From the NCBI RefSeq assembly GCF_022179325.1, contig NZ_BPQQ01000017.1, positions 1 to 50,254 of the forward strand: DNA of 50,254 bases, read 5' to 3'. Positions 33,680 to 42,931 of this stretch are shown in pieces. Made by a program: the position numbers and the translations under genes. How positions within the stretch are numbered: the first letter of the stretch is position 1; each line of letters opens with the position of its first letter. The DNA comes from Methylobacterium isbiliense (GTDB lineage Bacteria > Pseudomonadota > Alphaproteobacteria > Rhizobiales > Beijerinckiaceae). The notes under the pieces are model-generated. The model ran no database searches and was not told the origin of the DNA. It saw only the letters and a list, made by a program, of their open reading frames with translations.

Positions 33680-34455
33680 TGCTCGTCCTCGACCGGCTCT
33701 CCAAGACCTACGCGGACGGCACGCGGGCGCTCCAGGACATCTCGCTCTCGGTGCGCGGCGCCGAGATCGTGGCGCTGGTGGGCGGCTCGGGCTGCGGCAA
33801 GACCACGCTGCTGCGCCTCGTCGCCGGCCTCGACGTCGCGACGGGCGGGCGCATCAGCCTCGACGGGGAGGCGATCACCGCGCCGCATCCGGGCGTCGGC
33901 ATCGTCTTCCAGGAGCCGCGCCTGCTGCCCTGGCTCACGGTGGCGGGGAACGCCGCCTTCGGGCTCGACGCCCTGCCGGCGCGCGAGCGGCGCGAGCGGG
34001 TGGCCCACGCTCTCGACCGGGTCGGGCTCGCCGACCATGCGGGGCGCTGGCCGCGGGAATTGTCGGGCGGGCAGCAGCAGCGGGTCGCCATCGCCCGCGC
34101 CTTCGTGGCCGCCCCCAAGGTGCTGCTCCTCGACGAGCCCTTCTCGGCCCTCGACGCCTTCACGCGCGCCGACCTGCACCGCCACCTCCTGGCGCTGTGG
34201 GCCGAGAGCCGGCCGACCGTGCTGATCGTCACCCACGACGTCGCCGAGGCGGTGGCGCTCGCCGACCGGGCGGTGGTGCTGCGCCCCAAGCCGGGCCGGA
34301 TCGACGACACCGTGCCGCTGCCCCTGAGCCGCCCGCGCCAGCCGACCTCCCCCGGCAGCGAGGCGGCGGTGCGCGCCATCCTGGCGAGCCTCGACCGCTC
34401 GCTGCGCCCCCCGGGAGAGACGCCCGAGCGGGCGGATGCCGCGCTCTGGTGGTGA
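33679..34455 (+). CDS. ssuB: ABC importer ATPase, SsuB-like
   Basis: The 258-residue ATPase has Walker A GGSGCGKTT (35-43), signature LSGGQQQRVAIARAF and Walker B VLLLDEPFSALD. VGIVFQEPRLLPWLTV identifies the nitrate/sulfonate/taurine subclass. It energises the importer with the two preceding genes. The last ~45 residues after the core are Pro/Arg-rich and not conserved. The start shares one base with the permease stop. Confidence 0.86.
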   Translation: MLVLDRLSKTYADGTRALQDISLSVRGAEIVALVGGSGCGKTTLLRLVAGLDVATGGRISLDGEAITAPHPGVGIVFQEPRLLPWLTVAGNAAFGLDALPARERRERVAHALDRVGLADHAGRWPRELSGGQQQRVAIARAFVAAPKVLLLDEPFSALDAFTRADLHRHLLALWAESRPTVLIVTHDVAEAVALADRAVVLRPKPGRIDDTVPLPLSRPRQPTSPGSEAAVRAILASLDRSLRPPGETPERADAALWW

Positions 34456-34508
34456 TCCCCGCGCGCCGGTGCTAAGGCGCCCGACGCTTCACCAAGCGAG
34501 GAAACGAC

Positions 34509-35018
34509 ATGGACGCCACCGCCCTTCGCGCCCTGCAGGCCCCGATCAAGGACCGCTACCGCTCCGATCCCGACGCCGCGGTGATCACCCTGCGGGCCCA
34601 GGGCTCCCTCGACGAATCCGGCATCGCCTGCAAGGTCGAGACCGGCCGGGCGCTCGCGGTGGCGGGCCTGCACCCGGCGAGCGGCGGCTCGGGCGCCGAA
34701 CTCTGCTCGGGCGACATGCTGCTCGAAGCCCTCGTCGCCTGCGCGGGCGTGACCCTGAAGGCCGTCGCCACCGCGCTGGAGATCCCCATCGGCAAGGGCG
34801 TGGTGAAGGCCGAGGGCGACCTCGACTTCCGCGGCACGCTCGGGGTCGACAAGGAGGCGCCCGTGGGCTTCCGCGCGATCCGCCTCACCTTCGAGGTCGA
34901 GAGCGACGCGCCCCAGGAGAAGATCGACCAGCTCCTCAAGCTGACCGAGCGCTACTGCGTGGTCTTTCAGACCCTCAATCACCGCCCGGCGCTGGACGTG
35001 ACCCTGACCCGGGGCTGA
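34509..35018 (+). CDS. OsmC family protein
   Basis: The 169-residue protein has the OsmC fold with two candidate redox cysteines, C78 in LEALVACAGVTL and one near 155 in ERYCVVFQTL, plus C66. OsmC/Ohr proteins reduce organic hydroperoxides through such a cysteine pair; this is a general family member rather than a proven Ohr. It follows the ssu-like operon by 53 bases and may be co-transcribed. Its last 44 bases overlap the end of the convergent SGNH hydrolase gene. Confidence 0.8.
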   Translation: MDATALRALQAPIKDRYRSDPDAAVITLRAQGSLDESGIACKVETGRALAVAGLHPASGGSGAELCSGDMLLEALVACAGVTLKAVATALEIPIGKGVVKAEGDLDFRGTLGVDKEAPVGFRAIRLTFEVESDAPQEKIDQLLKLTERYCVVFQTLNHRPALDVTLTRG

Positions 35019-35613
35019 GCAGCCCCGCGAGCGCGCGGCCCATCACCGCATAGCCCGCGGCGTTGAGGTGGAGGCGGTCCGCCATCAGGTGGCGCGCCGC
35101 CGCTCCCTCCGTGCCGAGGAGCGCGTCGGCGTCGAGGAGCCGGTCGCCCTCGCGGCCGGTGAGGCCTGCGAGCCCCGCGTTGAGGCGATCGCGGTCGGTG
35201 GCGGGCCGGCCCGGGACGGGGGCGCGCCACGGCAGCGTGACGCGCACCAGCCCGGCCCCCGGCCAGAGCCGCCGCAGGTCGTCGCCCACGGCCGCGAGGC
35301 CGGCCAGGATCTCGGCGACCGGATCGCCGTCGCGCAGGTTGTTGGTGCCGACCCAGACCAGCGCCGCGCGGGGGCGCAGAGGCCCGAGATCGACCGCCCG
35401 CAGGCGCCATCGCGTGGTCTGGATGCGGTCCCCCGGCAGGCCGAAGTTGAAGGCGCCCGCCGGCAGACGATCCGGGGGCCAGCCGGCGGCGAGCGAATCG
35501 CCCACCAGCACGAGGTCCGCCCGCGCTGGCACGGCGGCCGCGAGCCGCGCATGGCGCCGCAGCGCGGAGGGTTTCGCCGGCGGCGCGAGCCCGAGGGCCC
35601 GAGGCTCTGTCAC
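34975..35613 (-). CDS. SGNH/GDSL hydrolase
   Basis: The 212-residue esterase has block I VLVGDSLAAGW, block II NFGLPGD, block III VGTNN and block V DRLHLN with the catalytic Asp-His pair. No signal peptide is seen. It starts at a GTG that overlaps the stop of the SGNH-like protein upstream (GTGA). Being third in a MBOAT-SGNH-SGNH group suggests an acyl-ester hydrolase acting on the same polymer or its precursors, by inference. Its 3' end overlaps the convergent OsmC gene by 44 bases. Confidence 0.85.
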   Translation of the reverse strand: MTEPRALGLAPPAKPSALRRHARLAAAVPARADLVLVGDSLAAGWPPDRLPAGAFNFGLPGDRIQTTRWRLRAVDLGPLRPRAALVWVGTNNLRDGDPVAEILAGLAAVGDDLRRLWPGAGLVRVTLPWRAPVPGRPATDRDRLNAGLAGLTGREGDRLLDADALLGTEGAAARHLMADRLHLNAAGYAVMGRALAGLLSPGSGSRPAPGGD

Positions 35614-36608
35614 GGCGTGCCGGCCGCCCGGCGCAGGCCGAGCCGTTCGAGCACGAGGCGGCCGATCAGCGGCGTGTAGTGCAGGTTGTCGAGCCACGCC
35701 GCCGTCGAGCCCCGGGCGGGATCGAAGGGATAGCGGGTGCCGAGGTCGGAGAGGTCCAGGATCCGGACCCCGTGCCGGGCGCCCACCGCCGCCACCGCCT
35801 CCCGCCAGCGGGCGAAGTCGTCCATGAGCCCGAGATCGGCGAGCACCCGCCGCTGCGCCTCGTTCACCGGCGACAGGAAGGCGTCGACCTTCACGTGGCG
35901 CAAGTGCTCCAGCACGCGGTCGAGGCTCGCCAGGGTGTCGGGCCGGAACGGCGCGGTGCTGTGCCGGCGCGCGGCGTCGTTCTCGCGGGTGAGCGCGGGC
36001 GGCAGCGGCGGCGTCACCCGGAAGCCCGCATAGGTCCAGGCGCCCGGATCCTCGCTGCCCTCGACGGCTTCGAGCCGGCTGTCCGCGATGGCGTAGCGGC
36101 CGAGCACGCTGCCCATCAGCGCGGTGAGCCGGCCGGTCGCCGTGGCGAGCGAGGGGTCGAGGTGCACCGGCACGCGGGGGCGCGAGAACATGTAGTAGTC
36201 GAGCCCGAGCACCGCCCGGATGACCTCCCGCCGCGAGGCCACCACGGCCGCGACCACGGCCAGTTCGTCCGCGATGATCGCCGAGATGCCCGCGTTGTAG
36301 ACCGTTGCGGCCGGCACCGCCTCGACGTCGTCCGGATCGAGCCCGTGATAGGTGGTGGAACTGCCGATGAGCACGAGGCCGTAGGACCGGGTGAGGGCCT
36401 GGAGCACCTTGGCGCGGCGGGTCTGGCGGTCGATGAGGCGGTTGCCGCCCTCGGTCGCCGCGCGCCAGGGCGGGTCGGTGCGGAAGACCCAGTAGGCGTC
36501 GAACCACACCACCCGCGCGGCCACCGGCGCGAGGAGGAGCGCGAGCGTCAGCACGGTCGCGGCGAGGAAGCGGCCCGGCCCGAGGCCCCCGGTCTCAGAA
36601 GCGCGCAT
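35610..36608 (-). CDS. Membrane-anchored SGNH-like protein, AlgJ/X-like acetylation partner
   Basis: The 332-residue protein has one N-terminal hydrophobic helix (about residues 13-32) and an extracytoplasmic SGNH-type domain: LIGSSTTYHGL at block I, NAGISA at block II and DNLHYTP as the Asp-x-x-His block. The pattern and the MBOAT partner directly upstream match AlgJ, AlgX or PatB type proteins, which transfer acetyl groups onto exopolysaccharide. The start overlaps the end of the MBOAT gene by 14 bases. Remote similarity only, so the exact activity is inferred. Confidence 0.72.
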   Translation of the reverse strand: MRASETGGLGPGRFLAATVLTLALLLAPVAARVVWFDAYWVFRTDPPWRAATEGGNRLIDRQTRRAKVLQALTRSYGLVLIGSSTTYHGLDPDDVEAVPAATVYNAGISAIIADELAVVAAVVASRREVIRAVLGLDYYMFSRPRVPVHLDPSLATATGRLTALMGSVLGRYAIADSRLEAVEGSEDPGAWTYAGFRVTPPLPPALTRENDAARRHSTAPFRPDTLASLDRVLEHLRHVKVDAFLSPVNEAQRRVLADLGLMDDFARWREAVAAVGARHGVRILDLSDLGTRYPFDPARGSTAAWLDNLHYTPLIGRLVLERLGLRRAAGTP

Positions 36609-37968
36609 AGATGAAGGCCTGGTTGGCGTCGTTGCCGACCTGAAGCAGGACCGCGGCCAGGACGAGGGCGGCGGCGGCCGCCGTCCGGCCGGTGAGGGGC
36701 AGCCGCGCCGCCGCATCGTGGGCGGTGGGTCCGACGAGGGCGAGCACCAGGCCGAGGAGGGCGAGCGGCCAGAACTCCGCCGCGGCCCCGGCCTCGGCGG
36801 CGCCGAGCCCCAGGAGCCCGCGATAGACCGTGAGCATCGCGGCGAAGTCGGGCGCCCGGAAGGGCACCCAGGCGAGGGCGACGAACGTGAAGGTGCAGGC
36901 CCAGCCGAGCCAGTCCGGCAGGGCGAGGTTCGCGCGCCGCCACAGGACGTGGAGCGCGAGCGCGGCGCCGTGGATCACGCCCCAGGCCACGAAGGTGAGG
37001 CCCGCGCCGTGCCACAGGCCGCCGAGCGTCATGGTGGCCAGCAGCGCACCGACCTGCCGCGGCAGGCCGTGCCGGCTGCCGCCGAAGGGGATGTAGAGGT
37101 AGTCGCGCAGGAAGAACGACAGCGTGATGTGCCAGCGCCGCCAGAAATCCTGGATCGAGGTCGCCCGGTAGGGACTGCGGAAGTTCTCCGGCAGCCGCAC
37201 GCCGAACATCAGGGCGAGCCCGAGCGCCATGTCGGTGTAGCCGGAGAAGTCGAAGTAGAGCTGCAGGGTGTAGCCGAGCGTCGCCTGCAGGGCGGCGCTC
37301 GCGCTCAGGTCCTGCCCCGCCGCGGCCTGCGCCCAGAGCGGATCGACGATGGCCCCGAGCCCGTCGCCGAGAAACACCTTCTTGGCGAGGCCGGCGGCGA
37401 GCAGCAGCAGACCGCGCGCCACCCCCTCGTCGAGGACCGGCGGCAGGGTGCGCCAGGAGGGAGCGATCTCGGCCGCGCGCACCAGCGGGCCGGCGATCAC
37501 CTTGGGAAAGAACGCCACGGTGAGCGCGTAGTCGAGGAGGCGCATCGGCCGCGCCGTGCCGCGCACGAGGTCGACCAGGTAGGCGATGTGCTGGAAGGTG
37601 AAGAACGAGATGCCGAGCGGCAGGATCCAGTCCGGCCGCGACAGGCCGGCGCCCGACACCGCGTCGATCAGGTCGGCGAAGAAGCCGAGATACTTGAACA
37701 GGGCGAGCAGCCCGAGATCGAGGCCGAGGGTCAGGGCGACGATCGCCCGGCGCTTGGTGCGCCAGTAGGCCTCCCCCGCCAGCCAGTTGAGCACCACCGA
37801 GCCGGCCAGCAGCGGCAGCGCCCGCAAGTCCCACCACGCGTAGTAGGCCGCCGACAGGCCGACGAGGAGCGGCAGCCGCCAGCCCGGCGCCCGTGCAAGG
37901 CAGAGCGCATGCAGCCCGAGCGCGAGCGGCAGGAAGAGCAGGAGGAACGCGAGGGAGTTGAAGGGCAT
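36595..37968 (-). CDS. MBOAT-family membrane O-acyltransferase, AlgI/PatA-like
   Basis: The 457-residue integral membrane protein has about ten helices and the MBOAT signature with H280 (DFWRRWHITLS) and H320 (GGLWHGAGLTF), the two conserved histidines of AlgI. LQLYFDFSGYTDMALG and SPYRATSIQDFW are typical of the bacterial alginate-type branch. It moves acyl groups from a cytosolic donor across the membrane to a periplasmic acceptor. Two SGNH-type proteins follow in overlapping frames. No polysaccharide synthase is within the window. Confidence 0.92.
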   Translation of the reverse strand: MPFNSLAFLLLFLPLALGLHALCLARAPGWRLPLLVGLSAAYYAWWDLRALPLLAGSVVLNWLAGEAYWRTKRRAIVALTLGLDLGLLALFKYLGFFADLIDAVSGAGLSRPDWILPLGISFFTFQHIAYLVDLVRGTARPMRLLDYALTVAFFPKVIAGPLVRAAEIAPSWRTLPPVLDEGVARGLLLLAAGLAKKVFLGDGLGAIVDPLWAQAAAGQDLSASAALQATLGYTLQLYFDFSGYTDMALGLALMFGVRLPENFRSPYRATSIQDFWRRWHITLSFFLRDYLYIPFGGSRHGLPRQVGALLATMTLGGLWHGAGLTFVAWGVIHGAALALHVLWRRANLALPDWLGWACTFTFVALAWVPFRAPDFAAMLTVYRGLLGLGAAEAGAAAEFWPLALLGLVLALVGPTAHDAAARLPLTGRTAAAAALVLAAVLLQVGNDANQAFIYARF

Positions 37969-38188
37969 CCGGCGCTCCGAAGCTCCGCCGCGCATCTGCG
38001 GCCGCGCCGGCGCCCGGGTCAATCCACCCGGACGGGTGCGCCGGAGCCGCCCCGCATCTCCGACGGGGGAGGCGGCCGGGCGCCGCCGCCCCGTGCAGAT
38101 GCTCCCCGGGAGCATGGCCGGCAGGCATGGCCGCCGCCCGCGCGGCGCCTATCTGGTGGCGGACGCCCGCCCGGAGACGCGCCGACGC

Positions 38189-38788
38189 ATGACGACGACC
38201 TTCTATCTCGTGCGGCATGCCGCCCACGGCCATCTCGGCCGGACCCTGTGCGGCCGGATGCCGGGGGTGAGCCTCGGCGAGGAGGGGCGGGCGCAGGCGG
38301 AGGCGCTGGCGGGACGGCTCGCGCGCGAGGACCTCGCGGCGATCTACGCGAGCCCGCTGGAGCGGGCGCAGGAGACCGCCTCGCCGCTCGCCGCCCGCAC
38401 CGGCCTTCCGCTGCAAACCCTGCCGGCGCTGAACGAGATCGATTTCGGCGAATGGTCGGGCCGCAGCTTCGAGGAGCTGCACGGCGATCCGCGCTGGGAC
38501 GGCTGGAACACGGCCCGCCACGTCACCCGCCCGCCCGGCGGCGAGACCATCCTGGAGGCGCAGGCCCGTGCGGTGCGGGGCCTGGAGGAGTTGCGCCGCG
38601 CCCACGGCGAGGCCCGCCTCGCGCTGGTGAGCCACGCGGACGTGATCAAGCTCGTCCTCGCCTACGCGCTCGGCCTCGCGGCGGACGCGATGGGGCGCTT
38701 CGAGGTCAGCCCCGCCTCGGTGAGCGTGCTGGTGCTCGGGGATTGGGGCGCCAAGGTCGAGAGCCTCAACGAGCGGGTGGCGGCATGA
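38189..38788 (+). CDS. Histidine phosphatase family protein
   Basis: The 199-residue protein belongs to the phosphoglycerate-mutase-like histidine phosphatase superfamily: LVRHAAHG with catalytic H10, YASPLERAQETASPLAARTGLPL, a conserved Glu in LNEIDFGEWSG and LALVSHADVIKLVLAYALG. The classical RHG is RHA here, which occurs in a subset. Substrate is unknown. Its stop overlaps the methyltransferase start (ATGA), so the two act or are expressed together. It is divergent from the MBOAT gene across 220 bases. Confidence 0.85.
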   Translation: MTTTFYLVRHAAHGHLGRTLCGRMPGVSLGEEGRAQAEALAGRLAREDLAAIYASPLERAQETASPLAARTGLPLQTLPALNEIDFGEWSGRSFEELHGDPRWDGWNTARHVTRPPGGETILEAQARAVRGLEELRRAHGEARLALVSHADVIKLVLAYALGLAADAMGRFEVSPASVSVLVLGDWGAKVESLNERVAA

Positions 38789-39540
38789 GCGCGGCGGACG
38801 ACCTGCGGGACCGGGCCGCTGCCCTCGGCCGCTGGTTCCACAACATCGAGATCGCCCCCGGCGTGTTCACGGCGCCCGACCACTTCCTGGGCGACTACCC
38901 TCAGGTGAAGTGGCGCGGCTTCGCGCACGCGATCCCCCAGGACCTCACCGGCCGGAGCGTGCTCGACATCGGCTGCAACGGCGGCTTCTACGCCATCGAG
39001 ATGAAGCGGCGGGGCGCGGCCCGCGTGGTCGGCCTCGACGAGGATCCGCACTACCTCGCGCAAGGCCGCTTCGCCGCCGAGGCGCTCGGGGCCGAGATCG
39101 AGTTCCGGCAGGGCTCGGTCTACGACGTGGCGGCGCTGGGGGAGCGCTTCGACGTGGTGCTGTTCATGGGCGTGCTCTACCACCTGCGCCACCCGCTGCT
39201 GGCGCTGGACCTGATCCATGCGCATGCCTGTGCGGATCTCCTGGTGTTCCAGTCGATGCAGCGCGGCGCCAAGACCGTCTCGCCCGTCGAGGCCGATTAC
39301 GATTTCTTCGAGACGGAGCCGTTCGACCGGCCGGACTACCCGAAGCTCCACTTCATCGAGCAGCGCTACGCGGGCGACCCGACGAACTGGTGGGCGCCCA
39401 ACCGCGCCTGCACCGAGGCGATGCTGCGCGCGGCGGGCTTCGCCATCACGGCCCATCCCGAGGAGGAGGTCTATCTCTGCCGCCGGGTCGAGGCGCCCGC
39501 CTTGGCGGGCCCGGTCTACCCGGCGAGGCCGGCGGGATAG
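38785..39540 (+). CDS. SAM-dependent methyltransferase, TIGR04290-like
   Basis: The 251-residue class I methyltransferase has the SAM motif VLDIGCNGGFYA (59-70), GLDEDPHYLAQ, and the characteristic FMGVLYHLRHPLLALDL. The region WFHNIEIAPGVFTAPDHF near the start and YDFFETEPFDRPDYPKLHFIE in the second half fit the TIGR04290 family as I recall it, whose substrate is unknown. CmoB-like proteins share the fold but this is shorter than CmoB. It overlaps the phosphatase gene by 4 bases. Confidence 0.75.
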   Translation: MSAADDLRDRAAALGRWFHNIEIAPGVFTAPDHFLGDYPQVKWRGFAHAIPQDLTGRSVLDIGCNGGFYAIEMKRRGAARVVGLDEDPHYLAQGRFAAEALGAEIEFRQGSVYDVAALGERFDVVLFMGVLYHLRHPLLALDLIHAHACADLLVFQSMQRGAKTVSPVEADYDFFETEPFDRPDYPKLHFIEQRYAGDPTNWWAPNRACTEAMLRAAGFAITAHPEEEVYLCRRVEAPALAGPVYPARPAG

Positions 39541-39556
39541 GGGCCGTCCGGCAGCC

Positions 39557-40171
39557 CTACAGCCCCCCCGTCTCCACCACGAACCGGGCCACCTCCTCCA
39601 CGCCCTTGCCCTCGCGCAGGCTGGTGAAGACGTAGGGCCGCCGCCCGCGCATCCGCTTCGTGTCGTCCTCCATCACGCCGAGATCGGCCCCGACCAGGGG
39701 GGCGAGGTCGGTCTTGTTGATGACGAGGAGGTCGGAGCGGGTGATGCCTGGGCCGCCCTTGCGCGGGATCTTCTCGCCGCCCGCCACGTCGATGACGTAG
39801 AGCGTGAGGTCCGCGAGTTCGGGCGAGAACGTCGCCGCGAGGTTGTCGCCCCCCGATTCGATCAGGATCAGGTCGAGGGCGGGGAAGCGGCGGCGCATCT
39901 CGGCCACCGCCGCGAGGTTGATCGAGGCGTCCTCGCGGATGGCGGTGTGCGGGCAGCCGCCGGTCTCCACGCCCATGATCCGCTCCTCCGGCAGCGCGCC
40001 CGCCACCGTGAGGAGGCGCGCGTCCTCCTTGGTGTAGATGTCGTTGGTGATGGCGCAGAGGTCGTAGCGGGCGCGCAGGGCCTTGCAGAGCCCCTCCATC
40101 AGCGCGGTCTTGCCCGACCCGACCGGGCCGCCGATGCCGACCCGCAGGGGGCCGTTCGCGGGGTTCGTCAT
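39557..40171 (-). CDS. ureG: Urease accessory GTPase UreG
   Basis: The 204-residue GTPase delivers nickel during urease maturation. The P-loop is GGPVGSGKT (14-22), the nickel-binding CPH motif is at 73-75 ([11 protein letters not shown]), and [22 protein letters not shown] and [15 protein letters not shown] follow. It is complete. It lies 98 bases after ureF, with a short hairpin (40209-40226) between. The urease subunits ureABC and ureD are not in the window. Confidence 0.97.
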   Translation of the reverse strand: MTNPANGPLRVGIGGPVGSGKTALMEGLCKALRARYDLCAITNDIYTKEDARLLTVAGALPEERIMGVETGGCPHTAIREDASINLAAVAEMRRRFPALDLILIESGGDNLAATFSPELADLTLYVIDVAGGEKIPRKGGPGITRSDLLVINKTDLAPLVGADLGVMEDDTKRMRGRRPYVFTSLREGKGVEEVARFVVETGGL

Positions 40172-40208
40172 CACGCGTGGATCTCCGGCGCAGCCCAGGG
40201 CGAGGGAT

Positions 40209-40226
40209 CCCCCTCGGACGAGGGGG
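40209..40226 (-). repeat. Intercistronic hairpin between ureF and ureG
   Basis: CCCCCTC and GAGGGGG pair around GGAC in the 98-base gap between ureF and ureG. It could adjust relative expression through transcript processing or partial termination. No T-run follows. Confidence 0.4.
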
Positions 40227-40269
40227 GCCCGGGCGTCAGGCCCCAGGTCTGCCAGCCGCCCCGAAAAAC

Positions 40270-40995
40270 TCAAGACCGGAAGAGGCGGCTGTACTGCGTC
40301 TCGTGCCGGAAGCTGCCGAGGTCGAGCCGCACCGTGGCGGCCCCGAGCGCGTCCAGGGGGGCCTCGTCGGCCTCTGCGGCCACCGCCGCGATGCCGGGGC
40401 CGAGGGCCGCCACCACGCGCGTGCCGGCGCTCTGGCCCACGGGCGAGAGGCGCAGGGCCGCCGAGACGAGGTTCTGCAGGAAGGCCGCGAGGTAGCCGGT
40501 GAGGAGCGTGCGGCGGGCGAGGCCGTGCGCGCCGGCCGCGAGCCCCACCGCCACCGGGTAGGCCACCGGTCCCGGCAGATGCGCGGCGAGCGCCGTCAGG
40601 CGGGGCGTCGGCCAAGCCGCGCAGGTCGCATCGAGGAAGGAGCGGCCCTGCTGGCTCGTCTCCAGATGGAGTTCGCGCGAGGGCGCGAGCGCGAGGGCGA
40701 GGTCGTTGAGGGCGGCTGCCGCCGGCCCGTCGCCCTGCGCGCCGGCCGCATGGGCGTGGGCGGCCAGGATGGCGTCGTTGCGCGCCGCCCCATGCGCCAG
40801 AACGTCGCCGAGCCATGCCCGCAGGCTCGCCTCGTCGCGCACGTCGCCGGTCTCGGCCGCCCATTCGAGCCCGTGCGAGTAGGCGTAGGCGCCGACCGGG
40901 TAGCCCGGCGAGAGCCAGGTGAGCAGCAGCAGCGCATCCCGCGCCGGCAACGCCTCCGGCGTCGGCTGCGACTTCGACGCCTCGCCCTCAGCCAT
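40270..40995 (-). CDS. ureF: Urease accessory protein UreF
   Basis: The 241-residue UreF binds UreG and UreD to form the maturation complex. It has the family N-terminus [22 protein letters not shown], a mostly helical body and the C-terminal [12 protein letters not shown]. The start overlaps the end of ureE by 8 bases. No premature stop is seen. Confidence 0.95.
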   Translation of the reverse strand: MAEGEASKSQPTPEALPARDALLLLTWLSPGYPVGAYAYSHGLEWAAETGDVRDEASLRAWLGDVLAHGAARNDAILAAHAHAAGAQGDGPAAAALNDLALALAPSRELHLETSQQGRSFLDATCAAWPTPRLTALAAHLPGPVAYPVAVGLAAGAHGLARRTLLTGYLAAFLQNLVSAALRLSPVGQSAGTRVVAALGPGIAAVAAEADEAPLDALGAATVRLDLGSFRHETQYSRLFRS

Positions 40996-41542
40996 GCCGG
41001 TGGCCGTGGTGGTGCGCGTGGCCGTGGTGGTGGTCGTGCCCGTGGCCGTGATGCGCGTGCCCGTGATGCGCGTCACCCTGCTGCGCGTGGCCGCCCGCAT
41101 AGGCGCCGCCCTCGGGGCGGAACGGGCGCACGACCGGCCTCGCCGTGCCGCCCAGGCCCTCCACCATCGCGGCGAGCACGTGGTCGTGGGCGATCCACAC
41201 CGCGTCCTCGCCGATCTCGGCCGGGATGTGCCGGTTGCCGATATGCCAGATCAGCCGCTTGAGGGCGCGGGGGTCGGGGGCCCGGATCTCCAGCAGGCGC
41301 TCGGGCGCCGCCTCGACCCAGACGAGCCGCCCGTCCTCCAGCCGCAGGGCGTCGCCGTCCTCCAGCATCGCCGGCTCGGGCAGGTCGAGCAGGAAGGCGA
41401 GGCCGCCGAGCCCTTCGAGGGCGATCCGGCGCCGGTGCCGGTCGCCGTGGTCGAGAACGATGCGGTCGACGATCTCGCCGGGGCCGAGATCGGCCCGGCG
41501 GATCACGCGGGTGGCGCGCGGCAGGGGAGGGGAGGCGGTCAC
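40988..41542 (-). CDS. ureE: Urease accessory nickel chaperone UreE with His-rich tail
   Basis: The 184-residue UreE has the two-domain body ([17 protein letters not shown], then [19 protein letters not shown] with the interface His used for nickel). The C-terminal tail from about residue 150 contains 17 histidines in ~35 residues, forming HHGH-type repeats. His tails in UreE store or buffer nickel. The tail overlaps the ureF start by 8 bases, so its repeats are embedded in the junction. It lies 105 bases after the amidase gene and may belong to the same transcript. Confidence 0.96.
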   Translation of the reverse strand: MTASPPLPRATRVIRRADLGPGEIVDRIVLDHGDRHRRRIALEGLGGLAFLLDLPEPAMLEDGDALRLEDGRLVWVEAAPERLLEIRAPDPRALKRLIWHIGNRHIPAEIGEDAVWIAHDHVLAAMVEGLGGTARPVVRPFRPEGGAYAGGHAQQGDAHHGHAHHGHGHDHHHGHAHHHGHRHG

Positions 41543-41647
41543 GCGAGAAAAATCCCTTCACGCCGGCCGGGGAGGCCGGGCGGTTCACGCCCCGACATAC
41601 CGCAAGGACGGTGCCGCCGGGATGGGCCGCCTCAGCGGACCTGCGCC

Positions 41648-42931
41648 TCAGCAGACCTGCGCCTCGACGGCCGCGGCGATCTCCAGCAGGCGCCGGTCCT
41701 GGCCGTGGCGGGCGAGCAGCATCAGCCCGACCGGCCGCGCCTGTCCGGGGAGAGGCAGGGAGATGCCGGTCAGGTCGAACAGGTTGCCCACCATGGTGTT
41801 GCGCAGCATCAGGAGGTTGGTGCGCGTGAAGGCGTCGTCCTCCGCCACCGCGGCGATCGGCACCGCCGGGATCGCGGTGGCCGGCAGCGCCATCACGTCG
41901 ACGTCGGCGAGGCGCTCGTCGGCGGCGCGGATCAGCCCGGCGCGGGCGCGCATCATCCGGATGTAGGTGCCCGCCGCCACCGGGCGCCCGCGCGCGATGC
42001 GGGCGTGCACCCGCGGATCGAACGAGGCCTCCTCGGCGTCGATCCAGTCGGCATGGACCTCCGCGGCCTCGATCGCCGCGAGGGGGGCGGCCGCGGTCGC
42101 CTCGGCCATGCGGCCCATCAGGTCGTCGAAGGGCAGGTCGCCGATGCGCGCGCCGGCCGCCCCGAGCCGGCCGAGCGCCGCCTCGAAGGCCTGCGCCACG
42201 GCCGGGTCGGTCTCGGTGAAGAGCAGGCCGCGCGGCACGCCGATGCGCAGGTCGCGCAGGCCCAGCGGGCGCAGCGGCACGAACTCCTCGCCGGCCAGCA
42301 CCGCATCGGTCTCGGCGCAGGCCGCCACGGTGCGGGCGAGCGGGCCGATCGAGTCGAGCGAGGGCGAGAGCGGGAAGGCGCCGTCGAGCGGCACGCGCCG
42401 GGCGGTCGGCTTGAAGCCGACGACCCCGTTCAGGGCCGCCGGGATGCGCACCGAGCCGCCGGTGTCGGTGCCGATGGCGATGTCGCTGGTCCCGAGCGCC
42501 GCCGAGACGCCCGCGCCCGAGGACGAGCCGCCCGGCACGAGGCTCGGATCCGCGGCGTTGCCCGGCGTGCCCCAATGCGGGTTGAGACCGAGCCCCGAGA
42601 AGGCGAACTCGGACATGTTGGTCTTGCCGATGATGACCGCGCCGGCCCGGCGCAGGCGCGCCACCACGGGTGCGTCGCGCTCCGCCGGCGCCGCCTTGCG
42701 GCGGATCGCCGAGCCCGCGGTGGTGGGCTCGCCCGCGACGTCGAACAGGTCCTTGATCGACACGATGGCGCCGTCGAGCGGGCCGAGCGAGAGGCCGGCC
42801 CGGCGCCGCGCATCCGCCGCGTCGGCCGCCACCCGGGCGGCCTCGGGGTAGAGCAGGGTGAAGACGTGGCGGCTTGCCGGCTCCCCGATCAGGGCGAGGC
42901 GGCGTTCGAGGTCGTCGCGGATGGCGGTCAT
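41648..42931 (-). CDS. Amidase signature family enzyme
   Basis: The 427-residue hydrolase has the amidase signature triad: K60 in VSIKDLF, a cis-serine at 136 or 137 in PGGSSSGAG, and nucleophile S160 in GTDTGGSVRIPA. Family members cleave carboxamides, releasing ammonia. The substrate is not evident; it is not a GatA (no gatCB neighbour). It is the last gene of a four-gene operon, with MFS transporter, DUF2848 and membrane protein upstream. Its ATG overlaps the upstream stop by 4 bases. ureEFG follow 105 bases later. Confidence 0.88.
   Translation of the reverse strand: MTAIRDDLERRLALIGEPASRHVFTLLYPEAARVAADAADARRRAGLSLGPLDGAIVSIKDLFDVAGEPTTAGSAIRRKAAPAERDAPVVARLRRAGAVIIGKTNMSEFAFSGLGLNPHWGTPGNAADPSLVPGGSSSGAGVSAALGTSDIAIGTDTGGSVRIPAALNGVVGFKPTARRVPLDGAFPLSPSLDSIGPLARTVAACAETDAVLAGEEFVPLRPLGLRDLRIGVPRGLLFTETDPAVAQAFEAALGRLGAAGARIGDLPFDDLMGRMAEATAAAPLAAIEAAEVHADWIDAEEASFDPRVHARIARGRPVAAGTYIRMMRARAGLIRAADERLADVDVMALPATAIPAVPIAAVAEDDAFTRTNLLMLRNTMVGNLFDLTGISLPLPGQARPVGLMLLARHGQDRRLLEIAAAVEAQVC

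Noticed and set aside
41073-42575. 500-residue minus-strand frame overlapping amidase and ureE
   Set aside because: A frame-shadow of the amidase and ureE genes with Arg/Gly/Ala-rich low-complexity sequence.
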